Below, one piece after another: positions 27,046-35,053 of a stretch of 64,000 nt of DNA. Source of the stretch: Leifsonia sp. Leaf336 (GTDB lineage: Bacteria; Actinomycetota; Actinomycetes; Actinomycetales; Microbacteriaceae). The notes beneath the pieces were generated by a model. That model was not told the origin of the DNA and did not search any database. It worked only from the letters and a program-made list of their open reading frames with translations. Numbering within the stretch: the stretch's first letter is position 1; each line of letters starts with the position of its first letter. The stretch covers positions 310,658-374,657 of the forward strand of contig NZ_LMOZ01000002.1 in NCBI RefSeq assembly GCF_001423695.1, given 5' to 3'. The translations under genes and the position numbers were made by a program.

Positions 27046-28080
27046 CTACCGTGGCGCCGCAGTCGAGCTGCGCACCACCAGCGAGGTCGCCAGCTCCAGG
27101 CGGGTGTTCTCGACGTCCTCCGCCCGCAGGCGCAGCGCCAGCCGTGCCGCCTCCTCCGCCATCTCCTGCAGCGGTTGACGGACGGTCGTCAGCGGGGGCC
27201 GCGCCCAGAGCGCGGGAGCGACGTCGTCGAACCCCACCACCGAGACGTCGCCCGGCACGTCGAGGCCGAGCGCGAACGCGGCGTCCATGACCCCGAGGGC
27301 CTGCAGATCGTTTCCGCACACGATCGCGGTAGGTCGGTCGTCGTGGCCCAGCAGGCGCCGGGCCTCCCGCTCGCCCGACGCGCGGCTGAAGTCGCCCGCG
27401 GCCGCGATCGCCGGGTCGAGGGCGAGTCCGGCCTCCTGCAACGCCGACTGGTACCCGGCCACCCGCGCACGCGAGCACATCATGTCGGGCGGCCCGGAGA
27501 TGACGGCGATCCGCGAGTGGCCGAGGCCGAGGAGGTGCCGGGTCGCCGCGACGCCGCCCGCCCAGTTCGTCGCACCGATGGCGGGGACGTCGGCGGGCGG
27601 GTCGCCAGCGGGGTCGACGACCACGACGGGGATGTTGCGTGTGCGCAGCTGCCGCCTGTGCGACGCAGTGAGGTCGGAGAACTGGAGCACGACCGCGACC
27701 GGCTTGCGGCTCAGCACGCCGGCGATCCAGTCGGCGCCGGGGCGGCTCACGTCGTCGAGCGCGCTCAGCCCGAGCACCAGTCCCGACTCGCGCGCGACCC
27801 GCTCGACGCCGCGGATGATCTCCATCGACCATTCGCTGGTCAGATCGGCGACGACGAGCTCGAGCAGGCCGCCGCGCTCCGGATCGAGCCCACGCCGGGC
27901 ATAGCCCGAGTCGTGCAGCAGCTGCTCCACCCGGCCGCGGGTCTCCGCGGAGACGCCAGGACGGCCGTTGAGGACCTTCGAGACCGTCGAGAGCGAGACC
28001 GCCGCAGCGCGGGCGATGGCCTCCAGCGTGGGCCGGCCCGGTGCGTGTGCCGCCGCGGGCGGCGACGTCGGTTCCGGCAT
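27046..28080 (-). CDS. LacI-family regulator of the xylose locus
   Basis: A 344-residue LacI-type repressor: helix-turn-helix TLEAIARAAAVSLSTVSKVL (about 18-37), a hinge region, and an effector-binding domain ending VVGFDDVAPALWARPPLTTV. The start is ATG 28080. It lies between xylA (80 bp downstream on the same strand) and the divergent acetyl xylan esterase, which points to a pentose or xylo-oligosaccharide effector. A near-perfect 19-bp palindrome sits only 3 bp upstream of its start codon and may be its own operator. Unlike the ROK-type XylR of many bacteria, this one is LacI-type, so the name xylR is not assigned. Confidence 0.9.
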   Translation of the reverse strand: MPEPTSPPAAAHAPGRPTLEAIARAAAVSLSTVSKVLNGRPGVSAETRGRVEQLLHDSGYARRGLDPERGGLLELVVADLTSEWSMEIIRGVERVARESGLVLGLSALDDVSRPGADWIAGVLSRKPVAVVLQFSDLTASHRRQLRTRNIPVVVVDPAGDPPADVPAIGATNWAGGVAATRHLLGLGHSRIAVISGPPDMMCSRARVAGYQSALQEAGLALDPAIAAAGDFSRASGEREARRLLGHDDRPTAIVCGNDLQALGVMDAAFALGLDVPGDVSVVGFDDVAPALWARPPLTTVRQPLQEMAEEAARLALRLRAEDVENTRLELATSLVVRSSTAAPR

Positions 28081-28083
28081 GGG

Positions 28084-28102
28084 GACACTGTGCCACAATG
28101 TC
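28084..28102. promoter_or_regulatory. 19-bp palindromic operator candidate
   Basis: GACACTGTGCCACAATGTC is symmetrical in eight of nine base pairs around a central C. It lies in the 81-bp divergent region between the LacI-type gene (start 28080) and the acetyl xylan esterase (start 28162), so one repressor bound here could silence both. Confidence 0.6.
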
Positions 28103-28161
28103 GGGCAGCCCGAACCCCCATCGCCCGACCCGCTCTCGAATCCATCCACGCGAGGAGACCA

Positions 28162-29139
28162 ATGCCGCTCACCGACCTCACCCTGCCCGAACTGCTGGCC
28201 TTCCGTCCGGAGGTCGCCGAGCCGGACGACTTCGACGCCTTCTGGGCCGACACGATCGACGAGGCACGTGCGGCGGCCGAAACGGCGGGCACGCGACCGT
28301 CGCTTACCCCGGCCGCGACTCCGGTTACCCAGCTGATCATCGAGGACCTCACGTTCCCGGGGTTCGGCGGGGAGCCGGTGCGGGCGTGGGTGTCGCGGCC
28401 GCGGGACGCGGAAGGCCCCCTGCCCGCCGTCGTGCAGTACCAGGGCTACAACGGCGGCCGCGGCCTGCCGGGCGAGAACGTGCTGTGGGCGCTCGCCGGC
28501 TACGTGCACGTCTTCATGGACACCCGCGGCCAGGGCAGCGGCTGGGGCACGGGAGGCGTCACCGCCGACCCGCACGGCTCCGGCCCGGCGACGGCCGGCT
28601 TCATGACCCGCGGCATCCACGACCCGCGCGAGCATTTCTACCGCCGCGTGTTCACCGACGCGGTGCGCGCCGTCGACGCGACCCGCACCCTGCCCTTCGT
28701 CGACGCCGACCGCATCGCGGTGACCGGAGGCAGCCAGGGCGGCGGCATCGCGCTCGCCGCGGGCGCGCTCGCCGGCGTGCAGGCCGTGCTGCCCGACGTC
28801 GCCTTCCTGTGCGCGTACCGCCGCGGGGCCGAGGTCGCGGCGGACGGGCCGTTCCAGGAGCTCGCGATGTATCTGTCGGTGCACCGCGACGAGGTCGACA
28901 CGGTGTTCCGCACGCTCTCGTACCTCGACGGCGTGAACTTCGCGCGCCGCATCGAGGCGCCCTCGCTGTTCTCGGTCGCGCTGATGGACACCGTCGTGCC
29001 GCCGTCGACGACGTTCGCGGCCTACAACCACCTGGCGGCCGCCGATCGAGCGATCGAGGTGTACGCGTTCAACGACCACGAGGGCGGCCAGACGGCTCAC
29101 TGGCAGAAGCAGGCGGAGTGGCTGGCCGCGCGGATCTGA
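28162..29139 (+). CDS. Acetyl xylan esterase (AXE1 / cephalosporin-C deacetylase family)
   Basis: A 325-residue carbohydrate esterase family 7-type alpha/beta hydrolase that removes acetyl groups from xylo-oligosaccharides. The nucleophile lies in the CE7 motif GGSQGG (VTGGSQGGGIALAAGAL), with the oxyanion region VQYQGYNGGRG, acidic residue in LMDTVVPPSTTF and the catalytic histidine in NDHEGGQ. No signal peptide is seen, so it should act in the cytoplasm on imported acetylated xylosides, as usual for CE7. GAGGAG precedes ATG 28162. It is divergent from the LacI-type gene. Confidence 0.93.
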   Translation: MPLTDLTLPELLAFRPEVAEPDDFDAFWADTIDEARAAAETAGTRPSLTPAATPVTQLIIEDLTFPGFGGEPVRAWVSRPRDAEGPLPAVVQYQGYNGGRGLPGENVLWALAGYVHVFMDTRGQGSGWGTGGVTADPHGSGPATAGFMTRGIHDPREHFYRRVFTDAVRAVDATRTLPFVDADRIAVTGGSQGGGIALAAGALAGVQAVLPDVAFLCAYRRGAEVAADGPFQELAMYLSVHRDEVDTVFRTLSYLDGVNFARRIEAPSLFSVALMDTVVPPSTTFAAYNHLAAADRAIEVYAFNDHEGGQTAHWQKQAEWLAARI

Positions 29140-29160
29140 CCTCCGGCGACGCGCACCGCT

Positions 29161-29200
29161 GAACGAAAACTTTCCAATAGTCGAGCGAAACTTGTTCGGC
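29161..29200 (+). promoter_or_regulatory. Possible operator region of the dehydrogenase/ThuA operon
   Basis: CGAAAACTTTCC and GCGAAACTTGTTCG occur in the 114-bp gap before the dehydrogenase gene. Their AAACTT cores (29167 and 29188) are 21 bp apart, two helical turns, and the second unit is a small dyad (CGAA-ACTTG-TTCG). The same AAACTT core occurs in the xylA promoter. No convincing -10 box was identified. Confidence 0.4.
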
Positions 29201-29253
29201 TCCCGCCCCGGCCAATAGCGTCGCAGCATCACCGACGCGAAGGGGCTGGAACG

Positions 29254-30441
29254 ATGACGCGAGCGACGCGCGAGCTGCGGGTGGCCATGATCGGCTACGG
29301 CTTCATGGGCGCCGCGCACTCCCAGGGCTGGCGGGTCGCTCCGCGGTTCTTCGACCTGGAAGCCGAGCCGGTGATGGCGACCATCGTCGGCCGCGACGCA
29401 GACCGGGTGGAGGCCGCGCGCGAGCGCTTCGGCTGGCAGCGGAGCGAGACGGACTGGCGGCGCGTCGTCGACGACCCCGCCATCGACATCGTCGACATCT
29501 GCTCGCCGGGCTCGTCGCACGCCGAGGTGGCGATCGCCGCTCTGGAGGCGGGCAAGCACGTGCTCTGCGAGAAGCCGCTGGCCAACACGGTCGAGCAGGC
29601 GGAGGCCATGGTCGCCGCCGCGGAACGTGCGGCCTCCCGCGGCGTGCGCTCGATGGTCGGCTTCAGCTACCGCCGCGTGCCCGCGATCGGGTTCGCGCGG
29701 CAGCTCGTGCAGGCCGGCAGGCTCGGCGTCATCCGCCAGGTGCGCGCCCAGTACCTCCAGGACTGGCTGAGCGACGAGAACGGCCCGATGACGTGGCGGC
29801 TCGACAAGACGGCCGCCGGATCCGGGTCGCTGGGCGACATCGGCGCGCACGCGATCGACCTGGTCGAGCACCTCACGGGCGCGCAGTTGTCCGCCGTCTC
29901 CGGGACGCTGGCGACGTTCGTGGAGGAGCGCCCGCTCCTCGGCGAGACCGTCGGCCTCTCCGGCACCGCGTCGGAGGAGCGCGGACGCGTCACCGTCGAC
30001 GACGCGGCCTGGTTCACGGCCAAGCTCGCGGGAGGCGCGGCGGACGGCGCGATCGGCGCCTTCGAGGCCACCCGGTACGCGACCGGCCGCAAGAACGCGC
30101 TGCGCATCGAGCTGTCCGGATCGCTGGGGGCGATCGCCTTCGACCTGGAGTCGATGAACGAGCTCGAGTTCTACGACGCGACGGCCCCGGCGGGGGAGCA
30201 GGGCTTCACCCGGATCATCGCGACCGAGCCCGAGCATCCCTACATGGCGAACTGGTGGCCGACCGGTCACGCGATCGGCTACGAGCACGCCTTCAGCCAC
30301 GAGGTGGTCGACTTCGTCACCGCCATCACCGCGGGCGCCGACCCCGAGCCGTCGTTCGCCGACGGCCTCCACATCCAGCGCGTCCTCGCCGCGGTCGAGC
30401 GCAGTGCCGCCGACGGCAGTGCCTGGACGCCCACCCACTGA
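29254..30441 (+). CDS. Gfo/Idh/MocA-family dehydrogenase
   Basis: A 395-residue NAD(P)-dependent sugar or sugar-acid dehydrogenase. The N-terminal Rossmann fold has VAMIGYGFMGAAHSQGW, the family motif CEKPLANTVEQAE (about 107-119), and the substrate-side GSLGDIGAHAIDLVEHLTG with the catalytic Asp/His pair. ATG 29254 has AAGGGG upstream. It is the first gene of an apparent operon with a ThuA protein, a second dehydrogenase and a ROK regulator. The substrate is unknown; context suggests a xylose-derived or glucoside-like sugar. Confidence 0.9.
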   Translation: MTRATRELRVAMIGYGFMGAAHSQGWRVAPRFFDLEAEPVMATIVGRDADRVEAARERFGWQRSETDWRRVVDDPAIDIVDICSPGSSHAEVAIAALEAGKHVLCEKPLANTVEQAEAMVAAAERAASRGVRSMVGFSYRRVPAIGFARQLVQAGRLGVIRQVRAQYLQDWLSDENGPMTWRLDKTAAGSGSLGDIGAHAIDLVEHLTGAQLSAVSGTLATFVEERPLLGETVGLSGTASEERGRVTVDDAAWFTAKLAGGAADGAIGAFEATRYATGRKNALRIELSGSLGAIAFDLESMNELEFYDATAPAGEQGFTRIIATEPEHPYMANWWPTGHAIGYEHAFSHEVVDFVTAITAGADPEPSFADGLHIQRVLAAVERSAADGSAWTPTH

Positions 30442-30465
30442 CCATCGAACGTCCCGGAAGGAATC

Positions 30466-31158
30466 ATGACCAGAAACGCGCTCGTCGTCCGCGGCGGGTG
30501 GGACGGGCACATGCCCGTCGAGACCACCGACAGCTTCATCCCGTTCCTGGAGGCGAACGATTTCCGCGTGCGCGTCGAGGAGGGCTCCGCGATCTACACC
30601 GACGATGCGTATCTCGCGACGGTCGATCTCATCGTGCAGGTCAACACCATGAGCAGCATCACCGGCGAGGAGTTCGCCGGGCTGCAGCGGGCCGTCCTGA
30701 ACGGCACGGGGATGGGCGGCTGGCACGGCGGCATCGCCGACTCGTACCGTGACAACGCCGACTACCTGCACATGATCGGCGGCCAGTTCGCGCACCACGC
30801 GGGCAAGCACCCGGACGAGCGCACGGGCGGCCAGGAGGACAACTACATCCCCTACACCGTGCACATCACCGAGTACGGCAAGACCCACCCGATCACGCAG
30901 GGCATCGACGACTTCGACCTCGTCACCGAGCAGTACTGGGTGCTCTCGGACGAGTACAACGACGTCCTGGCGACGACCACGCAGGAGGCGCGCCCGTGGG
31001 ACGCCTGGAACCGGCCCGTGACCTCCCCGGCGATCTGGACCCGCCAGTGGGGCGAGGGCCGGATCTTCGTCTCGGCGCCCGGACACCGGCTGGAGATCGT
31101 GCAGAGCCAGCCGGTCCGCACCATCATCGAGAGGGGGCTGCTGTGGGCGGCACGCTGA
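30466..31158 (+). CDS. ThuA-like protein (trehalose utilisation family)
   Basis: A 230-residue protein of the ThuA/glutamine amidotransferase-like fold. It shows VVRGGWDGHMPVETTDSFIP at the N terminus and the family motif GMGGWHGGIADSY near residue 84, followed by GGQFAHHAGKHP. ThuA proteins act with Gfo/Idh/MocA dehydrogenases in oxidation pathways for trehalose-like disaccharides and related sugars; their chemistry is still poorly defined. GGAAGGA precedes ATG 30466. Its last 16 bases overlap the next dehydrogenase gene, showing tight coupling. Confidence 0.88.
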   Translation: MTRNALVVRGGWDGHMPVETTDSFIPFLEANDFRVRVEEGSAIYTDDAYLATVDLIVQVNTMSSITGEEFAGLQRAVLNGTGMGGWHGGIADSYRDNADYLHMIGGQFAHHAGKHPDERTGGQEDNYIPYTVHITEYGKTHPITQGIDDFDLVTEQYWVLSDEYNDVLATTTQEARPWDAWNRPVTSPAIWTRQWGEGRIFVSAPGHRLEIVQSQPVRTIIERGLLWAAR

Positions 31159-32240
31159 ACGTCGGAGTGGTCGGGGTCGGGAACATCAGCCGGCAGTACT
31201 TCGAGAGCCTCCCCGCGCTGCCCAACCTCCGGCTGCGCGCCGTCGCCGACCTCGACGTCGAGCGCGCCGCGGCCGTGGCGGGCGAGCAGAACGCGGAGGC
31301 TCTGACGGTCGACGCCCTGCTCGCGCATCCCGACGTGGATGTCGTGCTGAACCTCACCATCCCGCAGGCGCACGCCGAGATCGCGCTGGCGGCGCTCGAC
31401 GCGGGCAAGCACGTCTACGGCGAGAAGCCGCTCGCGCTCGGCATGGCCGAGGCGACGCCCGTGCTGGAGCGCGCGACCGCGCTGGGCCTGCGGGTCGGCA
31501 GCGCTCCCGACACCGTGCTGGGCACGGGCATCCAGACCGCGCGCGCGGCACTCGACGACGGGGCGATCGGCGTGCCGCTGGGGGCCGCGGTCTCGTGGAC
31601 CGCTCCCGGGCACGAGCTCTGGCATCCCGCGCCGGCGTTCTACTACCAGCCGGGCGGCGGCCCGCTGTTCGACATGGGGCCGTACTACCTGACCGCGCTG
31701 GTGACCTTCTTCGGCCCGGTCGTGCGGGTGTCGGGGGCGACCTCGCGCTCCGCACGGGAGCGCACCGTCGCGACCGGCCCGCAGGCGGGCACGCGCATCC
31801 CGGTGGAGGTCGACACGCACGTGACGGCGATCCTCGAGCACGCTTCCGGGGTGATCTCGACGGTGACCGTGTCGTTCGACGTGTGGGCCACGCGCATCCC
31901 GCTGTTCGAGGTGTACGGCACCGAGGGCACGCTGTCGGTGCCCGACCCGAACGGCTTCTCCGGCACCGCGGCGATCGCGACGTCGGGCGACCGCGAGTTC
32001 CGCGACCTGCCCGTGGCCGCCGGCTACACCGAGGCCGGGCGCGGCTTCGGCCTGGCCGACCTCGCCCGCGCGATCGAGACCGGCCGGCCGCACCGGGCGT
32101 CGGGCGCGCTCGCCTTCCACGTGCTCGAGATCATGGAGGCCGTGCTCGCCGCCGGCGCACGCCACGAGGTGATCACGCTGACCTCCACGGTCGATCGGCC
32201 CGACGCCGTGCCACTGGGGGCGCGGCCCGAGAGCTGGTGA
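31143..32240 (+). CDS. Gfo/Idh/MocA-family dehydrogenase
   Basis: A 365-residue NAD(P)-dependent dehydrogenase: nucleotide-binding NVGVVGVGNISRQYFESLPA, cofactor motif GEKPLALGMAEA (about 96-107), and the substrate-side stretch GGGPLFDMGPYYLTALVTFF. The start is GTG 31143, inside the end of the ThuA gene, with GAGGGGG before it. It differs clearly from the dehydrogenase at 29254, so the pair probably catalyses successive oxidations or forward/reverse steps on a shared pathway with ThuA. The substrate is unknown. Confidence 0.9.
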   Translation: MGGTLNVGVVGVGNISRQYFESLPALPNLRLRAVADLDVERAAAVAGEQNAEALTVDALLAHPDVDVVLNLTIPQAHAEIALAALDAGKHVYGEKPLALGMAEATPVLERATALGLRVGSAPDTVLGTGIQTARAALDDGAIGVPLGAAVSWTAPGHELWHPAPAFYYQPGGGPLFDMGPYYLTALVTFFGPVVRVSGATSRSARERTVATGPQAGTRIPVEVDTHVTAILEHASGVISTVTVSFDVWATRIPLFEVYGTEGTLSVPDPNGFSGTAAIATSGDREFRDLPVAAGYTEAGRGFGLADLARAIETGRPHRASGALAFHVLEIMEAVLAAGARHEVITLTSTVDRPDAVPLGARPESW

Positions 32241-32267
32241 CCCGACCGGCGGGGTTATTGTCATCAC

Positions 32268-33467
32268 ATGAGCGCCACCGACCTGAGCACCGTGCGCCCG
32301 GCGAGCGGCGGCGCCACCGATGCGCTGCGCCGCAGCAACCTGGCGACCGTGCTCGGCCTGGTGCATCGTGAGGGCGCGCTGTCGCGCAGCGAGCTCACCC
32401 ACCGCACCGGCCTGAACCGCTCGACGGTCGGCGACCTGGTGGCGGAGCTGTCGGCTCTCGGCCTCGTGGAGGTCGACGAGACGCCGGTCGCTGGAGGCCG
32501 CGGGCGGCCGAGTCCTGTCGTGCGCGTGACCGACACGATCGCGGCCATCGCGGTCAACCCCGAGGTCGACGCCGTGATCGTCGGGCTGGTCGGGCTGGGC
32601 GGCCGGGTGCTCAAGCGGGTGCGCATCGAGACGCCGTCCGCGCGCTCGGTGGCGCAGACCGTCACCCTCGCCTCCGCCGGGATCGCCGGCATGCTCGCCG
32701 GCGAGACGGGCATCCGGATCGCCGGACTCGGCGTGGCGGTGCCCGGTCAGGTGCGGCTCTCCGACGGCATGGTCCGCGAGGCCACGCACTTCGGCTGGGT
32801 GGACGAGCCGCTGGCCGAGCTGCTCGAGGAGGCCACCGGTCATCGGGTCTGGGCGGCGAACGCGGCGGTGCTGGGCTTGCGCGCCGAGAGCGCGTTCGGC
32901 GCGGGCCGCGGCGTCGACGACCTGGTCTACATGATCGGCGGCGCGAGCGGCATCGGCGGCGGCGGCATCAGCGGAGGGCGCCTGCTGACGGGCGCCGCAG
33001 GCTATGCGGGGGAGTTCGGCCACACCTTCGTTCACTCGGAGGGCCGGCAGTGCTCGTGCGGGTCGCGCGGCTGCCTGGAGGCCGAGGTGACGCAGGCCGA
33101 GCTGCTCGCCGCGGTCGGGCTGGCCTCGGCGGAGGCGGCCTCCCTCGCCGACCGGCTGGCCTCCACGGACGACCCTGCGGCGCGCGCCGAGGTCGCGCGC
33201 GCCTACTCCTACGTGCGCATCGCCGTGCGCAATGCGGTCAACGTGTTCAACCCGTCCGTTGTGGTGCTCGGCGGGTTCCTCGCCGCGCTCTACCGGGGCG
33301 CGACGGCGCACGGAGCGCCCGACCTCCTCGGGGAGGTCGTGCACTCGTCGCGCGAGGGCGTGACCGTCGTGGAGGCGCAGCTCGGCACCGATCAGCTGCT
33401 CATCGGCGCCGCCGAACTGGTCTTCGCCGAACTCATCGCCGATCCGGCGCGCGCGCTCGCGGCCTAG
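32268..33467 (+). CDS. ROK-family transcriptional regulator (first of a flanking pair)
   Basis: A 399-residue ROK repressor: an N-terminal winged helix (NLATVLGLVHREGALSRSEL then THRTGLNRSTVGDLVAEL, about 25-62) joined to a sugar-kinase-fold domain. The domain has the ROK zinc motif CSCGSRGCLEAE (about 263-274) and GYAGEFGHTFVH just before it. These proteins release DNA on binding a sugar. It begins 27 bp after the dehydrogenase and ends 205 bp before the sugar ABC operon, whose promoter region carries a repeated motif it may recognise. A paralogue with the same winged-helix sequence plan lies at 39215-40396. Confidence 0.92.
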   Translation: MSATDLSTVRPASGGATDALRRSNLATVLGLVHREGALSRSELTHRTGLNRSTVGDLVAELSALGLVEVDETPVAGGRGRPSPVVRVTDTIAAIAVNPEVDAVIVGLVGLGGRVLKRVRIETPSARSVAQTVTLASAGIAGMLAGETGIRIAGLGVAVPGQVRLSDGMVREATHFGWVDEPLAELLEEATGHRVWAANAAVLGLRAESAFGAGRGVDDLVYMIGGASGIGGGGISGGRLLTGAAGYAGEFGHTFVHSEGRQCSCGSRGCLEAEVTQAELLAAVGLASAEAASLADRLASTDDPAARAEVARAYSYVRIAVRNAVNVFNPSVVVLGGFLAALYRGATAHGAPDLLGEVVHSSREGVTVVEAQLGTDQLLIGAAELVFAELIADPARALAA

Positions 33468-33483
33468 TCTTCCGCTGCCGAGA

Positions 33484-33500
33484 ACCGACCTGTGGTCGGT
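33484..33500 (+). terminator. Short hairpin after the ROK gene
   Basis: ACCGACC-TGT-GGTCGGT forms a 7-bp stem 17 bp after the ROK stop, followed by the modestly T-rich ATTGTTGT. It probably separates the dehydrogenase/ROK transcript from the ABC operon. Confidence 0.5.
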
Positions 33501-33502
33501 AT

Positions 33503-33606
33503 TGTTGTGCACGCGAACTAATCGTCTCGACTCGATAACTGGGCGTTCGCGTCGAGAAATTCGACTTGCATTTCCTCCAGCGGCCGCTTATGTTGTGTTC
33601 GTCAAC
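33503..33606 (+). promoter_or_regulatory. Promoter/operator region of the xyloside ABC operon
   Basis: TGTTGTGCACGCGAAC (33503-33518) and TGTTGTGTTCGTCAAC (33591-33606) are two copies of TGTTGTGnnCGnnAAC, 88 bp apart. The second is a dyad (TGTTG/CAACA). It overlaps a plausible promoter, TTGCAT (33566-33571), 17 bp, TATGTT (33589-33594). A further dyad, GTCGA-GAAAT-TCGAC, lies at 33551-33565. The two flanking ROK proteins are the obvious candidates to bind here. Confidence 0.55.
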
Positions 33607-33672
33607 AAAATGCATCGGAGTGGCTGCGGGGCCTGCAGACGCGCGTCCACTCCTACTACAAGGAGGTAATCG

Positions 33673-34983
33673 ATGCGCAAGAAGCACCTCGCCATCGGCG
33701 CGATTCTCGCCGCCGGTGCACTGCTGCTCGCCGGCTGCTCCAGCTCGTCCGGCTCCGATTCCGCGAGCACCGACGGAAAGGGCAAGACGCTCACCCTCTG
33801 GCACTACGAGGGCGAGGACTCTGCCATGGGCAAGGCCTGGGATCAGGCCATCAAGGACTTCGAGAAGGAGACCGGCGCCAAGGTCGACTTCCAGGCCAAG
33901 AGCTTCGAGCAGATCCGCTCGACGGCCTCCCAGGTCCTGAACTCGAACCAGGCCCCGGACATCCTCGAGTACAACAAAGGCAACGCGACCGCAGGCCTCC
34001 TGGCCAGCCAGGGCCTGCTGAGCAACCTCGACGACGCCGTGAAAAAGTACGGCTGGGACAAGAAGCTCGCCAAGAGCCTCCAGACCACGGCCAAGTACGA
34101 CGACAAGGGCATCATGGGCTCCGGCTCGTGGTACGGCGTCCCGAACTACGGCGAGTACGTCGAGGTCTACTACAACAAGGACATGTTCGCGAAGTACGGC
34201 ATCGAGGTGCCGAAGACGCAGGACGAGTTCGTCGCGGCTCTGCAGAAGTTCAAGGACGCCGGCATCACCCCGCTCGCCGAGTCGGCCGCGGAGTACCCGC
34301 TCGGCCAGCTCTGGTACCAGCTCGCGCTGACCAAGGCCGACCGTTCGTTCGTGGACGACTACCAGCTCTACAAGGGCAAGGTGAACTGGCAGGGCACCGA
34401 GCTCAGCTCCGCCACCAAGACCGTCGACGACTGGGTGAACAAGGGCTACATCTCCAAGGACGCCTCGGGCCTCAAGGCCGAGGACGCCGGCACCGCCTTC
34501 ATCGCCGGCAAGTACCCGATCTTCTTCTCGGGCAGCTGGTGGTACGGCCGCTTCGTCAACGAGATCAAGAACTACCAGTGGGGCACCTTCCTGTTCCCCG
34601 GCGCGAAGATGTCGCCCGGTTCGGCCGGCAACATGTGGGTCGTGCCGGAGAACGCCAAGAACAAGGCGCTCGCCGAGAAGTTCATCGACATCACGATGAG
34701 CCCGAAGATCCAGGCGATCCTCGGTAACAACGGCGGCATCCCTGTCGCCGCGAAGCTCAGCGACATCACCGACGCCAAGTCGAAGGAGCTGATCGCCAAC
34801 TTCAACACCCTCACCGGTGAGGACGGCATCGCCTTCTACCCCGACTGGCCCACGCCGACCTTCTACGACCAGCTGAACGCCGGCCTGCAGGAGCTCATCA
34901 CGGGCACGAAGTCGCCCGCGGACGTCAACAAGGAGCTCGGCTCCGAGTACCAGTCCGGCGTCGACGACATCGTCAACCAGTAA
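33673..34983 (+). CDS. Sugar ABC transporter substrate-binding lipoprotein
   Basis: A 436-residue solute-binding protein of the CUT1 type. It has a lipoprotein signal peptide with lipobox LLAGC (lipidated Cys22) followed by a Ser-rich linker. The mature part has the family features LTLWHYEGEDSAMGKAWDQA and, near the C terminus, NAKNKALAEKFIDITMS. AAGGAGG precedes ATG 33673. It captures a sugar at the outer face of the membrane for the two permeases downstream. The next genes and the alpha-xylosidase suggest alpha-xylosides (for example isoprimeverose) or related oligosaccharides as ligand. Confidence 0.92.
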   Translation: MRKKHLAIGAILAAGALLLAGCSSSSGSDSASTDGKGKTLTLWHYEGEDSAMGKAWDQAIKDFEKETGAKVDFQAKSFEQIRSTASQVLNSNQAPDILEYNKGNATAGLLASQGLLSNLDDAVKKYGWDKKLAKSLQTTAKYDDKGIMGSGSWYGVPNYGEYVEVYYNKDMFAKYGIEVPKTQDEFVAALQKFKDAGITPLAESAAEYPLGQLWYQLALTKADRSFVDDYQLYKGKVNWQGTELSSATKTVDDWVNKGYISKDASGLKAEDAGTAFIAGKYPIFFSGSWWYGRFVNEIKNYQWGTFLFPGAKMSPGSAGNMWVVPENAKNKALAEKFIDITMSPKIQAILGNNGGIPVAAKLSDITDAKSKELIANFNTLTGEDGIAFYPDWPTPTFYDQLNAGLQELITGTKSPADVNKELGSEYQSGVDDIVNQ

Positions 34984-34995
34984 CCGTCCTCCCGT

Positions 34996-35027
34996 CCCGG
35001 CCGCCGAGCACGTGCCCGGCGGCCGGG
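34996..35027 (+). terminator. Intercistronic hairpin between binding protein and permease
   Basis: CCCGGCCGCCG and CGGCGGCCGGG form a perfect 11-bp stem around a 10-nt loop, 13 bp after the binding-protein stop. Such hairpins commonly let the binding protein be made in excess over the permeases by partial termination or by protecting the upstream mRNA end. Confidence 0.7.
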
Positions 35028-35053
35028 CCGGGGGACAGGCAAGGAGAACAGAC

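Noticed and set aside
28081-31086. Upstream extension of the LacI-type frame to over 1,300 residues
   Set aside because: Only the part from 28080 downward encodes a LacI protein; the rest is antisense to the esterase, dehydrogenase and ThuA genes.
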